DNA of 64,000 nucleotides from Heterohyrax brucei (lineage: Eukaryota > Chordata > Mammalia > Hyracoidea > Procaviidae), in contig CM053148.1 in the NCBI GenBank assembly GCA_028571685.1, positions 83,164,001-83,228,000 of the forward strand, written 5' to 3'. The translations under genes and the position numbers were made by a program. This document shows, piece after piece, positions 10,929 through 21,758 of this stretch. Each line of letters opens with the position of its first letter. Position 1 is the stretch's first letter. The notes under the pieces were generated by a model. The model did not search any database and was not told the origin of the DNA. It saw only the letters and a program-made list of their open reading frames with translations.

Positions 10929-11109
10929 ATCAGGTGAGCAGGGAGGGTATTATTTGTTTACTGGCTAAAAACTCCTTCATAGACAATCCTGGTGCATTGT
11001 CATGATGAAAGAGCCATGAACTGTTACCAAAAAGTTCAGGTCTTTTACCTTTAACTCTTTCATACAGCCTTTTCAGCACTCCCAGACAGTAAACTCCGTT
11101 ACCTGTTTG

Positions 11110-11409
11110 TCAAGTTGGTGCAAATTCATAATGAACAATCCCTCTGATATCAAAAAAGGTTAGCAACATCGCTGTGACTCTTGATTGAACTGAAGGAAAT
11201 TTTTGGTCGTGGAGAATTTGCTGACTTCCACTGTGCACTTTGAAGCTTTGTTTCAGGGTTGTATTGGTATACTCATGTTTTATCACTGGTGATAACATGG
11301 CCCAAAACATCATCTTGCCTCTGCAAAAGGTCTTGGCAAATTTCAACTCTCCTTTGCTTTTATTTGTGGTGATTTCCTTCAGACACATTTTTGCACATGC
11401 TTTTCTCAT
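11110..11409 (-). pseudogene. Mariner transposase central fragment
   Basis: Open 99-codon segment ending with the diagnostic FFDIRGIVHYEFAPT, and including SVQSRVTAMLL before it. In intact mariners this block precedes the HDNAP catalytic aspartate. The N-terminal DNA-binding part follows in other frames toward 11720. Confidence 0.85.
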
Positions 11410-11929
11410 GCCAAGATTTTCAGTTAAAATTTTCCTGTTTCTCTATCTATGTTTACTTGGTCTGCTATGCTTCTCACAGTCAGCTGATGATTTTGACTCA
11501 CAGTTCAATAAATTTTTGCGATTGTTGTGTCAGTTCTGCTTATTACGGGCTGCCCTGACCTCTCTTCATCAGTGATGTTTTCTCTCCCCTCAGAAAAACA
11601 TTTAACCCATTTGTACACTGCCATTTTCTTCATGACTTTATCCCCATAAACTTTGACTAACGTGTCCCTAATTTTGCTTCCATTCTTGCCAAGTTTAACA
11701 GGGAATTTAATGTTTGTTGTTCTAATTCAAGCTCCAACATTCTTGCAATGGCACACAAAAACACACAACAATAATGAATGCCACTCAACAAGACACTGCC
11801 ACATGTTGACATGATCACAGCAGTGAGATACTGATATACTAAGGTCATGAAACCTTACCAAATTGTCTATACACTGCTGCCAATGTATGTGCATGGTGAC
11901 AAGTTCTTGAATGTAATTATTGACCTCAT

Positions 11930-11965
11930 ATCAACTCAGTGGCAAAGAGTTTGCTTTTGTGTGTC
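11930..11965 (+). mobile_element. AfroSINE right part, split by mariner
   Basis: atcaactcagtggcaaagag, then tttgcttttg, is the SINE tail that continues the copy interrupted at 10652. Confidence 0.65.
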
Positions 11966-12341
11966 TGTACCCAAAATAAATAAATAAAACAGAACATCCA
12001 TGGCAAATGTTCACAGTCTTTGTTTGAAAATTCAGCAACAAAAAGGAAAGCAAAAGAGCAGAGCTACTCTGTGTAATTGTGGAAAAACCACACAACAACA
12101 GATGGGGAGGAGGGCTAGTTGTTCCTGGCAAGGTAACACAGTCTGTGGCATTGATGGTGGCAAGGTAGCTGCTCTGAGGACTTCTCTTATGGTGAAAATC
12201 ATGAAAGCAGTCCTCTACTAACTGAAATGTTCCAGAGTCAAATCCACATATGAGCACCTCTGAAGGAAGATCTATTTCTGAAAAATCAAACACTGAAAAC
12301 TCTACAAGTCATAGGTCTACTTGACACACATGTGGTGGCCT
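11966..12341. other. No gene recognised
   Basis: Unique sequence. Frames of 120 codons (minus) and 73 codons (plus) overlap here on opposite strands; neither has a known domain. Confidence 0.4.
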
Positions 12342-12400
12342 GGGTCAGAATTGACTCCATTGCAACTGCTTTTGTTTTGTTTGTTTTTGCTTTGTTTATC
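12342..12400 (+). mobile_element. AfroSINE tail fragment
   Basis: gggtcagaattgactccatt, then gcaactgcttttgttttgttt, is the SINE 3' tail with its T-rich end. The 5' part is missing. Confidence 0.65.
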
Positions 12401-12404
12401 AATA

Positions 12405-12580
12405 CTGTGAAGTTGGGTTTACATTCTGGCTTTACCAACCAAAAGATGTCCTTAGACAAGTTACTGTAACTTTCTTAGTCATATCTTCTTAACTTAATAG
12501 AAGTATTTACCATACCTCGCTCACAAGGAAGTTGAAAAGATCGTACTGGAAGATGTAGATAAAACATTCCAACTCCTCTC
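12405..12580 (+). mobile_element. MIR SINE (probable)
   Basis: The order ttctggctttaccaacc, ttagacaagttactgtaact, acctcgctcacaaggaagtt matches the MIR core (tRNA-like head, then the ttgggcaagt-type and gttgtgaggatt-type segments). Strongly diverged, as expected for an early-mammalian element. Confidence 0.6.
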
Positions 12581-12624
12581 ATACTTACGGGGATCACTAA
12601 TTACTCTCTACATTGTGGTATTTC

Positions 12625-12700
12625 TTCTTTCATCTTTGACACTTCTTCCATCTTTGACACTTCTTCCTTCTTCCATCTTTCCTTCTTTCTTCTTAGTGTT
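12625..12700 (+). repeat. Short tandem repeat (ttctt/ctttgacacttcttcca)
   Basis: An 18-bp unit, tctttgacacttcttcca, is present twice in tandem and grades into a ttcttcc-rich stretch. Confidence 0.8.
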
Positions 12701-12899
12701 TCCTCCATCTGCATCCCTTTAGCATATGTGTATCATATGTATCAACACTTGAACTTATTTTATGACATCTAACACAAATTAAAATGTACAAATGAGACAG
12801 TATGCATGTTTTGTTATTAGGTCCTGCAGCAAAACCATACTAAACCAAAAAAAAAAAATTAGCAGAGATCATTCCAAATATTTCCTAAATTCTACAAAA

Positions 12900-13130
12900 T
12901 GAGTAAAACAGTAATAATCTTTATTGAGTGAATGTCATCATCCATGACACATAAAGTCCTATATAGCATATCACTTAATCTTTATAAAATGTTTATCCTC
13001 ACTGTGGATCTGAGGCCCCTAAAGCCTCATAGAGATTATATAATAACTTCCTTAAGTGTGTATCGCTCATTCTCACCGAGATGGGGTTTGGATCTAGATT
13101 GTCTAACAGTGCTGTTTTCACAGCTATTTT
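12900..13130 (+). mobile_element. MIR-like fragment (tentative)
   Basis: atagcatatcacttaatctt, tgaggcccctaaagcctc and aacttccttaagt fit the 3' half of MIR in order. Weak similarity. Confidence 0.4.
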
Positions 13131-13134
13131 AGTC

Positions 13135-13182
13135 ACCCACTGTAGGGTCGCTATGAATCAGAATCAACTCAACGGCGATGGG
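13135..13182 (+). mobile_element. AfroSINE tail fragment
   Basis: gtagggtcgctatgaatcag, then aatcaactcaacggcgatgg, is the last ~45 bp of the SINE, joined directly to an LTR. Confidence 0.8.
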
Positions 13183-13183
13183 T

Positions 13184-13682
13184 AGTGCTGCTCTAACAGA
13201 AATACCACAAGTAGATGACTTTAACAAAGAAAAGTTTATTCTCACACAGTCCCGTAAGTTAGAAGTCCAAATTCAGGACGTCAGCTCCAGCAGAACACTT
13301 TGTCTCTGTCAGCTCTGGAGAAAGGTCTTTGTGCTACATCAGTCTTTCTTAGGTCCGGGAGCATCTCAGCACAGGAACCTCAGGTCCAATGGGCGTGCTC
13401 TTGGTGTGCTGCTTTGCTGATGGCATGAGGTACCCATCTCTGCTTGCTTTGCTTTCTGTTTCTCTCTTGTAGGATGAAAGGTGGTAGAACCCACGCTCCA
13501 GGGAAACTCATATTTACATTGGAGCAGGGAGGTTATCTTAGGAAGGGTGTTACTCTGCCACCATAATGCTCTTTAACATAATCCACTCTGCTAACTACAG
13601 GTAGAGATTAGGATTTACAGTATAGGAAAATCACAAATCACAGACCCAAACAAACAGGGGGACTCAATTCAATCTATGATAA
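13184..13682 (-). mobile_element. MaLR-like solo LTR (fossil)
   Basis: Reverse orientation. The 3' end reads gtgctgctctaacagaaata, the middle has tctcagcacaggaacctcag and the 5' end reads gactcaattcaatctatgat. Same family as 2704-3244. Solo relic. Confidence 0.75.
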
Positions 13683-14432
13683 TAGCCATAATCTCTAGTG
13701 GAAACCTGTCACAGAGAAGATTCCAGTTATGGGTAGGTAGTATAGAAAGAAGTTTTCCTACTCTGTTTAATGATGGAAAATGGTGCCAAGTAAAGGAAGC
13801 TCCAAAAAGATATTCCATAATGGCTGTAAGGTTCACGATATCTTCTGCGGTATCAAAAAATAAAATAAAGGCCTAGGCCTAAACTTTCATCTTTAAAGTG
13901 GATGACTGCAGTGCAGAGCATCATTGTGTAATAAACACAATTTCATGACCATTTTAAATGGAAAAAATCATTTTTAAATGATTAGATGGTGCTATAATGT
14001 GATGGAAAGCATGGACAGTGATCATTTTAACACTACGCAGCATCATTGCCTATTTTGATATTGAGCTCTGTAAAGCAAACAAAGTACATTTAGAAATCAT
14101 AAAGAACTTGGCATAAAGAATGTAAAAGCAAGGACAAAGGCTCAGTTCAATCACTGAAAAAATAGATATGAAAATACTGAAAAAAAAGCAAGAGGGCACA
14201 AAACATAGGAATGGTAGAATAGATAAACTGCCTATTCGTAACAGATAAAAGGCCAAATGTTAATTACACCAACACAGATCACGAACTGGAATGAGATGAG
14301 GTTCTTAGACATAAAAGACAAAGGGACCTCTTTGGAATTTTAACAACTGTTTTAAATGTTGATTCACTGTTACACACTTGATACTTATTTTCATTAATTT
14401 TGTTTTATTTCCGTATTTTGCTTTATACTGGA
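13683..14432. other. No gene or recognised repeat
   Basis: AT-rich unique sequence. Confidence 0.45.
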
Positions 14433-15465
14433 TGTTGTTGCTGTTGTCAGATGCAGTGTGTTGGTTCTGGTTCGTAGCGACCCCACCTACAACAAAAAGA
14501 AACTATGCCTCCTTCTGAGCCATGCCCACAATCGTTGTTCTTGAGCCCATTGTTGCAACCACTGTGTCAGTCTGCCCCTTTGAAGGTGTTCCTCTTTTTC
14601 ATTGACCCTCTACTTTACCAAGCACGATGTCCTTCTCCAGGACTGATCCCCCTGACAACATGTCGAAAACATTGGAACTTAATCCCATTCTTGCCTCTAA
14701 GGAGCGCTCCACTTGTAAAAGAGAGATCTGTCCATTCTTTCTGCAATCCATGGTAAAAACTCGTATTCAATACTCTTCTCCAGCACCAAAATTCAAAGGT
14801 GTCAATTCTTCCCATGTCTTTCTTATTCATCATCGAGCTGTCACATGCATATGATGCAATTGAAAATGTCATGGCTCGCATCAGGTGCACCTAAGTCTTC
14901 AAGGTGACATCATTGCTTTTCAACACTTTACAGAGGTCTTTTGCATCAGGCTTACCCAAAGCAATGCTTCATTTGCTCTCTTCATTACTGCTTCCTTGGG
15001 TGTTGATTGTGGATCCGAATAAAACTAAATCCTTGGCAACCTCATTTTTTTCTCTGTTTATCATAATGTTGCTTATTAGTCCAGTTGTGAGGATTTTGAT
15101 TTCTTCATGTTGAGGTGTGATCCATACTGAAGGTTGTGGTCCTTGATCTTCATCAGTGTTTCAAGTCCTCTACACTTTCAACTAGTGAGGTTGTGTCATT
15201 TGTGTAACACAGGTTGTTAATGAGTCTTCCACTAATGTTAATGCCCCTCTTTTCTTCACATAATATAGCCTCTTGGATTATTTGCTTGGCATACAGGTTG
15301 TACAGACATGGAAAAAGGATACAACTGGACACACACCCTTGCTGACTTTAAAACCACACAGTGTCCACCTGTTCTGTTCGCATGACTGACTCTTGATCCA
15401 TGTATAGATTCCTCATGAACATAGTTATGTGTTCTGTAATTCCCATTCTCCCCAGTGTTTTCCTT
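14433..15465 (-). mobile_element. RTE LINE, 5'-truncated, ~1.0 kb
   Basis: The 3' terminus is at 14433 (gttgttgctgttgtcagatg). Moving upstream on the minus strand come the C-terminal domain (tgggatatgttgaat-type region around 14750, antisense tcttattcatcatcgagctg) and the palm of the reverse transcriptase. The YADD box reads YTND (about 15192-15206). Truncated near the stretch that precedes the RT A box. Stops and frameshifts throughout. Confidence 0.88.
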
Positions 15466-15799
15466 AATAGGCATATGATAAGTATGTAATTAACTCAATT
15501 CACTATTTGAACAGCATCAATGGCCTATCCATTAAAAAAAAAAAAAAAAAACTTAAACAGTCTTTTAAAACCTATTTATGGTTGTCTGTGAAATTTTGAA
15601 TCAGGTAGCATTCATGGCTTGACCTCTGGTCAGTGGAGTTATTCATGTGTCTGTGGGGAGCTGTTTGTGGCTTTACTGACCTTGGCTGGGCTCTCTCACA
15701 TGCCTGTGCTTGGCTGGGAAAACTCAGCTTACACAGCTCTTCTCTGTGTGATCTCTTGTCCTCCAAAATGGCAAAGACAAAGGTATAAGGCAGAATTCT
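15466..15799. other. No gene; poly(A) run at 15532-15551
   Basis: Includes a run of A and a moderately GC-rich stretch (15600-15780) with overlapping spurious frames on both strands. No family assigned. Confidence 0.4.
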
Positions 15800-16215
15800 A
15801 ATGGTTAATTTTGAGTGTCAACTTGGCTAGTTTATAGCTCCCAGTTGTTTGGCCCAACACTTATCTAGTTGCTGATGCAGAGTAGTTATGATTAAAGCAG
15901 TTGACTTAAAGCAAAGCAGATTACCTTGCACACCAAAATGCAATATAATATAAGGTGATCAATCAGTTGAAGAAAGAGTTTTCTTAGAGTGTGTTCTGCC
16001 TCCAGACTGCAGATATTTTGCCAGAACCCTCACTTTACCTTTCCGGTCTCCTCACTAACAGTTTGGCTTCCTAAACTTCCTTCATAGTGTGAGCTAATTC
16101 TCTGAAGTAAAGTTATCTGTATCTATATCTGTGCCTTTATCTATACCTATATATATTATTCTGTGCCTATATCCATCCACTTCTCTGGTTCTACTTCTAT
16201 AGAAAACTCTAAGAC
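15800..16215 (+). repeat. Old interspersed repeat, LTR-like (unassigned)
   Basis: atggttaattttgagtgtca, cttggctagtttatagctcc, aagcagattaccttgcaca, atcaatcagttgaag and a TATC-rich 3' part are arranged like a widespread ancient mammalian repeat. I cannot name the family safely. If it is an LTR it is an old, broken relic. Confidence 0.4.
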
Positions 16216-16645
16216 AGAGAGAATAGGGTTAGACAAGGCCTCTGGAGGCCTGCCTCCTAGAACTGAAATTGGTACTCCATGACTTATATACACATACTCT
16301 GTGTATATACTCTGTGAGAGCACAAGATCAGCTCAGACTCCAGATATGGAGAAAGAGATCCAGGTTTTTGATCAAAAGAGCTATGAAAATTCATTGCAAT
16401 ATATGAAGACATAGCAGAGGTAGAATTGAGGGTCTTTTTGCAATCGGTCTATCAGAAAAGGCATCTACTACTTCAGTATCTCAGAGATTTGCTGCTAGGA
16501 ATTTTTGTGATATGTATGTACATATGTATACATATGTGTAATTTTAAAGAAAAGTTGTAATGATAGAACACAGAGTACCCATGTACACCACACTCAGTTT
16601 CTCCTATTAGTAACAGTATACATTAGTATGGTACCAAAAATAATA
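16216..16645. other. No gene recognised
   Basis: Unique sequence with a short palindromic tatgtacatatgtatacata patch at about 16514-16540. Confidence 0.45.
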
Positions 16646-16710
16646 TCCAAACCAGTTGTCATCAAATTGACTCCATCTCATAGTAACCTTATACAACTGA
16701 CCAGAACTCC
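16646..16710 (-). mobile_element. AfroSINE right part (tail), split by RTE
   Basis: aaccagttgtcatcaaattg, then tatacaactgaccagaactc, is the reverse SINE tail. The remaining tRNA-like part of the same SINE lies at 18408-18555, beyond the inserted RTE. Confidence 0.75.
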
Positions 16711-18402
16711 AAAGACATGGGATTAGAAAACCGAAAGGGAAGAATACATGTGGTATTTCTGAAGCTGAAGAGATTGAAGCCTCAAGTTGCAATAGCAAAG
16801 GACTCTGGGGAAAACACTAAACAATGCAGGAAACATCAAAAGAAGATGGAAAAAATACACAAAGTCACTATACCAAAAATCTTTGGTTGGCTTTCAGTCA
16901 TTTCAGGAGGTCGCAAACGACCAGGAGCCAACAGTACTGAAAGAAGAGGTCCAAGCTGCACTGAAGGCATGAGTGAAGAACAAGACACCAGGAATGAAAG
17001 GGATGCTGACTGAGACGTTCCAACAACTTGACACAGCTCTAGAAGTGCTCAGTTGTTTATGCCAAGAAATTTGAAGACAGCTACCTTGCCAACAAACTAT
17101 AAAAGATTCATATTTATGACTATTTCCAAGAAAAGTTATCCAACAGAATGCAGAAGTTATCAAACAGTATCAGTAATATTACACTCAAGGAAAATTTTGC
17201 TGAGCATTATTAAAATCAAATGCAGCAGTACATCAACAAATGACAGGAATTCAATTTTGATTCAAAGAAGATGTGGGGCTAGGGATATCATTGCTGATGT
17301 TAGATGGATCCTGGCTGAAAGCAGGGAATACCAGAAGGATGTTTACCTGTTTTTCATTGACTATGCACAGACATTCGACTGAGTGGATCATGACAAATTA
17401 TGAGTAACATTGACAAGACTAGAAATTCAGAACACTTAATTGTGCTCATGAGGAACATGTACATAGTTCAAGAGGCAGTTGTTTGAACAGAATAAGTAGT
17501 CTAAAGTCAGGAAAGATGCATGCATCAGGGTTGTATCCATTCACCATACCTATTCCATCTGTATGCCAAGCATACAATCTGACTAACCAGACTATACAAA
17601 AAAGAACTGGAAATCAGGATTGGAGGAAAACACATTAATAATCTGCATTATACAGATGACACAACCTTGTTTACTGAAAGTAAAGAGAACTTGAAACACT
17701 TACTGATGAAGGTCAAAGAACACAGCCTTCACTATGATTTATACCTTAATGTGAAGAAAAAAAATTCTCACAGTCAGCAACATTGAGACAAAATGAAGAA
17801 AAGACTGAAATCATCTAGAATTTCATTTTACTTGGATTCATCATCAACAGACATGGGGCAACAATCAAGAAATCAAATGACAGACTGAATTTGGCAAATC
17901 TGTTGCCAAAGACCTCTTGAAAGTATTAAAAGCCAAGATGTCAGCTCAAGGCCCAAGGTGCATCTGCACTAAGTCGTGGTGTTCTCAGTTGCCTCATATG
18001 CATGTGAAGGCTGGATGATGAATAAGGAAGACCAGAGAAGAAACGATGCACTTAAATTTTGGTGTTAGTGAAGGATATTGAACATACCATGGACTGCCCA
18101 AAGAACAGGTGAATCTATCTCAGAAGAAGTACATCCAGCAAGGATGATGACACTGTATCTCACATACTTTGAACACGTTGTCAGAAAGGATCAGTCCCTA
18201 GACAAAGACACCATGCTTGATGAAGTATAGTATCGGTGAGAAAGGGGAAGACCCCCAACAAGGAGAATGGACCCAGTGGCTGCAACAACGGGCTCGGTCC
18301 TGACAGTGATTGTGAGGACGGCACAGGATCAGACAGCGTCTCCTTCTGTTGTACACACGGTTCCTACGAGTCAGAATCAACGCGATGGCACCTGTCAACA
18401 GC
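16711..18402 (+). mobile_element. RTE LINE, 5'-truncated, ~1.7 kb
   Basis: Starts in the linker between endonuclease and reverse transcriptase (aaaaccgaaagggaagaata) and ends with the RTE 3' terminus (tacgagtcagaatcaacgcg, then atggcacctgtcaac). The RT A box is readable as FFIDYAQTFD (17350-17382) and the YADD box as HYTDD (17646-17660). Several stops and frameshifts. It belongs to the subfamily that keeps two aspartates in the YxDD box. Inserted into an AfroSINE. Confidence 0.9.
17053..17382 (+). pseudogene. RTE reverse transcriptase palm fragment
   Basis: Continuous 109-codon frame that ends in the RT A box (DVYLFFIDYAQTFD). The first catalytic aspartate is present. Upstream, ARDIIADVRWILAESREYQK is the conserved segment before the A box in RTE proteins. 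A stop follows directly after the box. Confidence 0.85.
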
Positions 18403-18407
18403 TGTGA

Positions 18408-18555
18408 ACTGTTCCCAGAGGGTTTCCAAGGCTGCCAGTCTTTACAGAAGCCAGTTGCTACATCTTTATCCTGCATAGTAGTTGGTGGGTTCACACTGTG
18501 GATTTTTTGCTGAGCAACCAAATGCTTAAACCACTCTCCCACCAGGACTGCATTT
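18408..18555 (-). mobile_element. AfroSINE left part, split by RTE
   Basis: Reverse orientation, long variant: gtttccaaggctgccagtct, tctttacagaagccagttgc, ggtgggttcacactgtgga, ccactctcccaccaggactg. It completes the SINE begun at 16646. Confidence 0.8.
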
Positions 18556-19447
18556 GGTGTGGTACAGCTGTTACAGTTAGTAAACTAACACATATATTAT
18601 TGTTAACTAAAATCCATAATTTCTTCAGATTTTCTAGTTTCAACCTAATGTCCTTTTTCTGTTCTGGGATTCTGTCCAGGACACTTTGTGATATTTAGTC
18701 ATCATGTTTCTTAGGCTCCTCTTGGCTGTGCCTAGTGTCAACATTTAAAAAAAAAAAAAAAAACTGGTCACATGCTCATGTTGGGATAAAGATATGCACA
18801 TTTTAAGTAATTCTTCAGAAATCAGCATGTTTAAGCAAGTCTGTGATACACTGTAGTTACGAATTGTTCCTGTCAACAATGACTACTTATAACAAAAGAA
18901 CGAAGTCTGATTTTGTTAATGCACAATGCATTTTAAATTCTGTTCCCCGTTGTCTTGAATGTGAGAGAAATTGGTAACCTACATACCATTCAGATAGAAT
19001 AACTGACAGTTGAACCAAGTGCCAAACGTAATTTAAAGCAAAGATGATAATCCTGGAGGCTTTGAAAACCACCCTGAAAGCTTTACAAAGCCCCAGCTAA
19101 TCTGCCACACTAATGGAACTCTCTAGACTGTGTTTGACCCTACCCTGTTCTAGAGGATATTTTAAGTTGTCCACAAAAGGTACAGATGAAGCTGGCTAAG
19201 GAATGCAGATAACAGACACAGCTCTCCTGAGCATGGCCAATACTTAATGCAAGTTTAAACTTTACTTTTTTAAAAAAAGATTTAGGAGTGCTCAATATCA
19301 TTAGCCACTGACCAAGGGTATTGTTTTCTCCCAAGTGACAAAAGAAGAAGTTCTCTTCAAGAAGGATTTTATTTCCTCCCTGACAGTCCTCCCAGATCTA
19401 CACAGCTACTTCACAAAAAAATGAAAAATAAAAATCAATTTAAAAAA
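18556..19447. other. No gene; poly(A) at 18746-18763
   Basis: AT-rich unique sequence without coding signal. Confidence 0.45.
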
Positions 19448-19598
19448 AAAACCCTTTGCCACTGAGTCCATTTTGATTCATAGAGACCCTGAAGGACAGA
19501 GTAGAACTGCTTTCATAGAGTTTCCAGGGAGTGGCTTGCAGATTCAAACTGCCGACGTCTAGCAACCAAACTCTTAACCATCATACCATCAGGGCTCC
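19448..19598 (-). mobile_element. AfroSINE
   Basis: Nearly complete reverse copy: ctttgccactgagtccattt, ggacagagtagaactgcttt, gattcaaactgccgacgtct, catcagggctcc. Confidence 0.9.
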
Positions 19599-19879
19599 AC
19601 TAGAAAACAGAAAATCAAGGATCATTTGTGAACCTGAGGCCTATCAGCTCTTCTGGGTAGACCATTCTGACTCCTTGACTAGGACTCTGAGAGATAAGTC
19701 AAACTCTTCAGAAATTTTCCCAAATCCTGGAGAATCTATTCCTGATATATGATGTTTCTGAAGAAAAGTGTTCTGTGTTTCACAATGAAGATCAGAGTGA
19801 AGATTTCCTTGGCCTTAAAAAAAAAAAAAGTTCAGGAATTATCTGTCACAAGAATATTGACACAACTGTGAGGTAGCAC

Positions 19880-19967
19880 ACTCGTCATTTGTCAGTTTCT
19901 TGTACTGTGGTGTTTCAGTGTTGCCATAATGCTGTCAGCTGGTATTTTAAAAGCCAAAAGGATCACC
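19880..19967 (+). mobile_element. RTE-derived SINE left part, split by RTE
   Basis: gtttcttgtactgtggtgtt, gccataatgctgtcagctgg and aggatcaccc match the 5' head of RTE elements (compare 41985 and 57760). The element is interrupted and resumes at 20448. Confidence 0.75.
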
Positions 19968-20447
19968 CAAAGATGTCACCTTGAAGGGTAAGGTGCTCCT
20001 GACCCAGGCCATTGTATTTCTGATCACATCATATGCATGTGAAAGCTGGACAACGAATAAGGAAAACAACAGAATTGGTATCTTTGAATTGTTGTCTCAG
20101 AGAGGCATATTGAATACACCACGGACAGTAAAAAGAACAAACAGATCTGTTCTGCAAGAAGCACAACCAGAGTGCTGCTTGGAAGCACAGATAGCAAGAC
20201 TGTGTCCCACATACTTTGGACGTGTTGTCAGGAGGGATCAATCACTGGAGAAGATCATCGTGCTTGGTAGAGTAGAGGGTCAAGGAAAGAGAGGAAGACC
20301 CTCAACAAGACAGGTTAACACAACAGCTACAACAAGGGGCTTAAGCATAAAAATGATTGTGGGCATGGTACAGGACCAGGCAGTGTTTCATTCTGTGGTG
20401 TGTAGCATTGCTATGAGTCGGAACTGACTCAATGGGACCCAAAACAA
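19968..20447 (+). mobile_element. RTE LINE 3' fragment inserted in RTE-derived SINE
   Basis: Starts in the coding region at aaagatgtcaccttgaaggg and runs to the 3' terminus (tatgagtcggaactgactca, then acaacaacag). 480 bp, 5'-truncated. Flanked by ggatcaccc on the left and gggtcacca on the right, which may be a target duplication. Confidence 0.9.
19981..20427 (+). pseudogene. RTE ORF C-terminal domain, open 148 codons
   Basis: The longest open frame of the window. It carries KGKVLLTQAIVFLITSYACE at the start, then SWTTNKENNRIGIFEL and RGILNTPRTVKRTNRS, the C-terminal region downstream of the RT domain in RTE proteins. It lacks RT and endonuclease, so it can have no transposition activity alone. 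Its openness probably reflects a relatively recent insertion or chance. Confidence 0.85.
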
Positions 20448-20787
20448 CAACAGGGTCACCAGTGGTACACCAGTTTCAGTAGCACTGCCAGACTAAGACA
20501 AAGTAGGAGGAAAAGACTGGCAATCTAATTTCAAAAATTACCCAGTGAAAACCCTATGGATCACAACAGAATATTGTTCAGTATAGTGCTGGAAGGTGAG
20601 CCTCTTAGATTGGAAAGCACTCAAAATATACAATGGCCGTGGCAATGGACTCAAACTTACAGTAGTCATGAAGGTAGGGCAGGACCAGGCAGTGTTTTTT
20701 TCTTCTTTTTCTTCTTTTCTTACATCATAAGGTTGTAAGGAGTTGGAGCCAACTGAGTGGCACCTTGCCATAGTGAAAAACAACATC
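20448..20787 (+). mobile_element. RTE-derived SINE right part
   Basis: Continues the RTE head (gggtcaccagtggtacacca, agactaagacaaagtaggag, agaatattgttcagtatagt). It then crosses to the RTE tail (aggaccaggcagtgtttt, gttggagccaactgagtggc) without the RTE coding region. A cttctttttcttctttt stretch sits in the tail at 20700. Confidence 0.8.
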
Positions 20788-21758
20788 AGAGGAAATTGCT
20801 TGACTAACTTCACGTCTCTGGACGTAATACTCACCTACAAAATAAAAACTATGCTCATTTATTACACATTGACTTAAAACCAAAAAAAGACGTTTTGATC
20901 ACAAAATGTCCAAACAGATTCTCCAATATTTGGACATAAGTATACAAATTGTCCAACGAGAACATATACGTCAAATTTAGAGGCCAAATGTATCAATAAA
21001 GACTTGGCACTACCCACAGATTGGAAAGGCACTAAAATTCAAAACAATCCTAAAAGGACATAGAACATCCAGTGAGACTGAAGAGTGAGAGACATACAGA
21101 AAATCAGCATGAGAAACTTCTGCATTCTCCTTGTATTATCATCCAGGTACACAAAATGTTTTTCAGGCAGGGGATGTGGCTCAGCCAGGGAAGGGTGTAT
21201 AGTAAAGATAATATGCTGTGGGTGGAACTCAGTTCTCAGGAACTTCTGGTACTGGGGCAGAGGGGCAGCCAGGGGCAGCTAGAAGACATCAACCAAAAAT
21301 TTTAGGAAAACAACTCTAATTCAGAAATGATAGCATTTTCTATAAATCATACAGACTACGACTCTTGCTTAAGGAGTAGAGTCTTGGTCTGCGATGAGAA
21401 AAACACTGTATTGTTTAAGGTAGTGTTGCACAGCCAACTGACGTAATTGCTGTCCATAAGTTGTCCATCTGTAAGAAACTGAATTGGTGAAAGTTGTGTG
21501 AAACACATATTTACAGCAGGGACAAAAAGAGTCACGGCTGAGACTGCATATACACAACTGAACATCTCATGGGGTTTTGTTCCTTTGTTTGGAGGTTTAG
21601 GGTCATGGATTCATAGGATATCCCAGTTAAGGACAATTAACATGTTTAGTGTTTAGTATTTCTCTTCTATCTCCTGGTTTGTTGCATAGTTTCTGAGTTC
21701 TTAAAATCTTTCAAGGAACCACCCAAGGCACAGTTGGTTTCTATTAGCCTGGAGTGAT
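20788..21758. other. No gene or recognised repeat
   Basis: Unique sequence. Several 60-77-codon frames overlap on both strands; none shows a domain. Confidence 0.4.

Larger units (their letters stand above)
10653..11929 (-). mobile_element. Mariner (Tc1/mariner) DNA transposon, near full length
   Basis: About 1.28 kb on the minus strand. The plus-strand left end, gccagttaagtttgtgaact, is the 3' terminal repeat; a degraded partner lies at 11895-11929. The reverse strand gives, in order, a helix-turn-helix-like region (VKLGKNGSKIRDTLVKVYGD, then SEGRENITDEERSGQP, about 11690-11560), the FFDIRGIVHYEF block (about 11155-11115), the catalytic HDNAP block (about 11005-10995) and the final catalytic box VPSDFFLY (about 10920). 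This is the D,D34D layout of mariners. Several frameshifts and stops separate the blocks, so it is dead. It inserted into an AfroSINE. Confidence 0.88.

Noticed and set aside
14433-15465. BovB transferred from reptile or ruminant
   Set aside because: The element is BovB-like RTE, but copies form the resident afrotherian family with local subfamilies; nothing in the window itself shows a foreign origin.
20556-20834. Frames within the RTE-derived SINE
   Set aside because: The element has no coding region; these are shadows.
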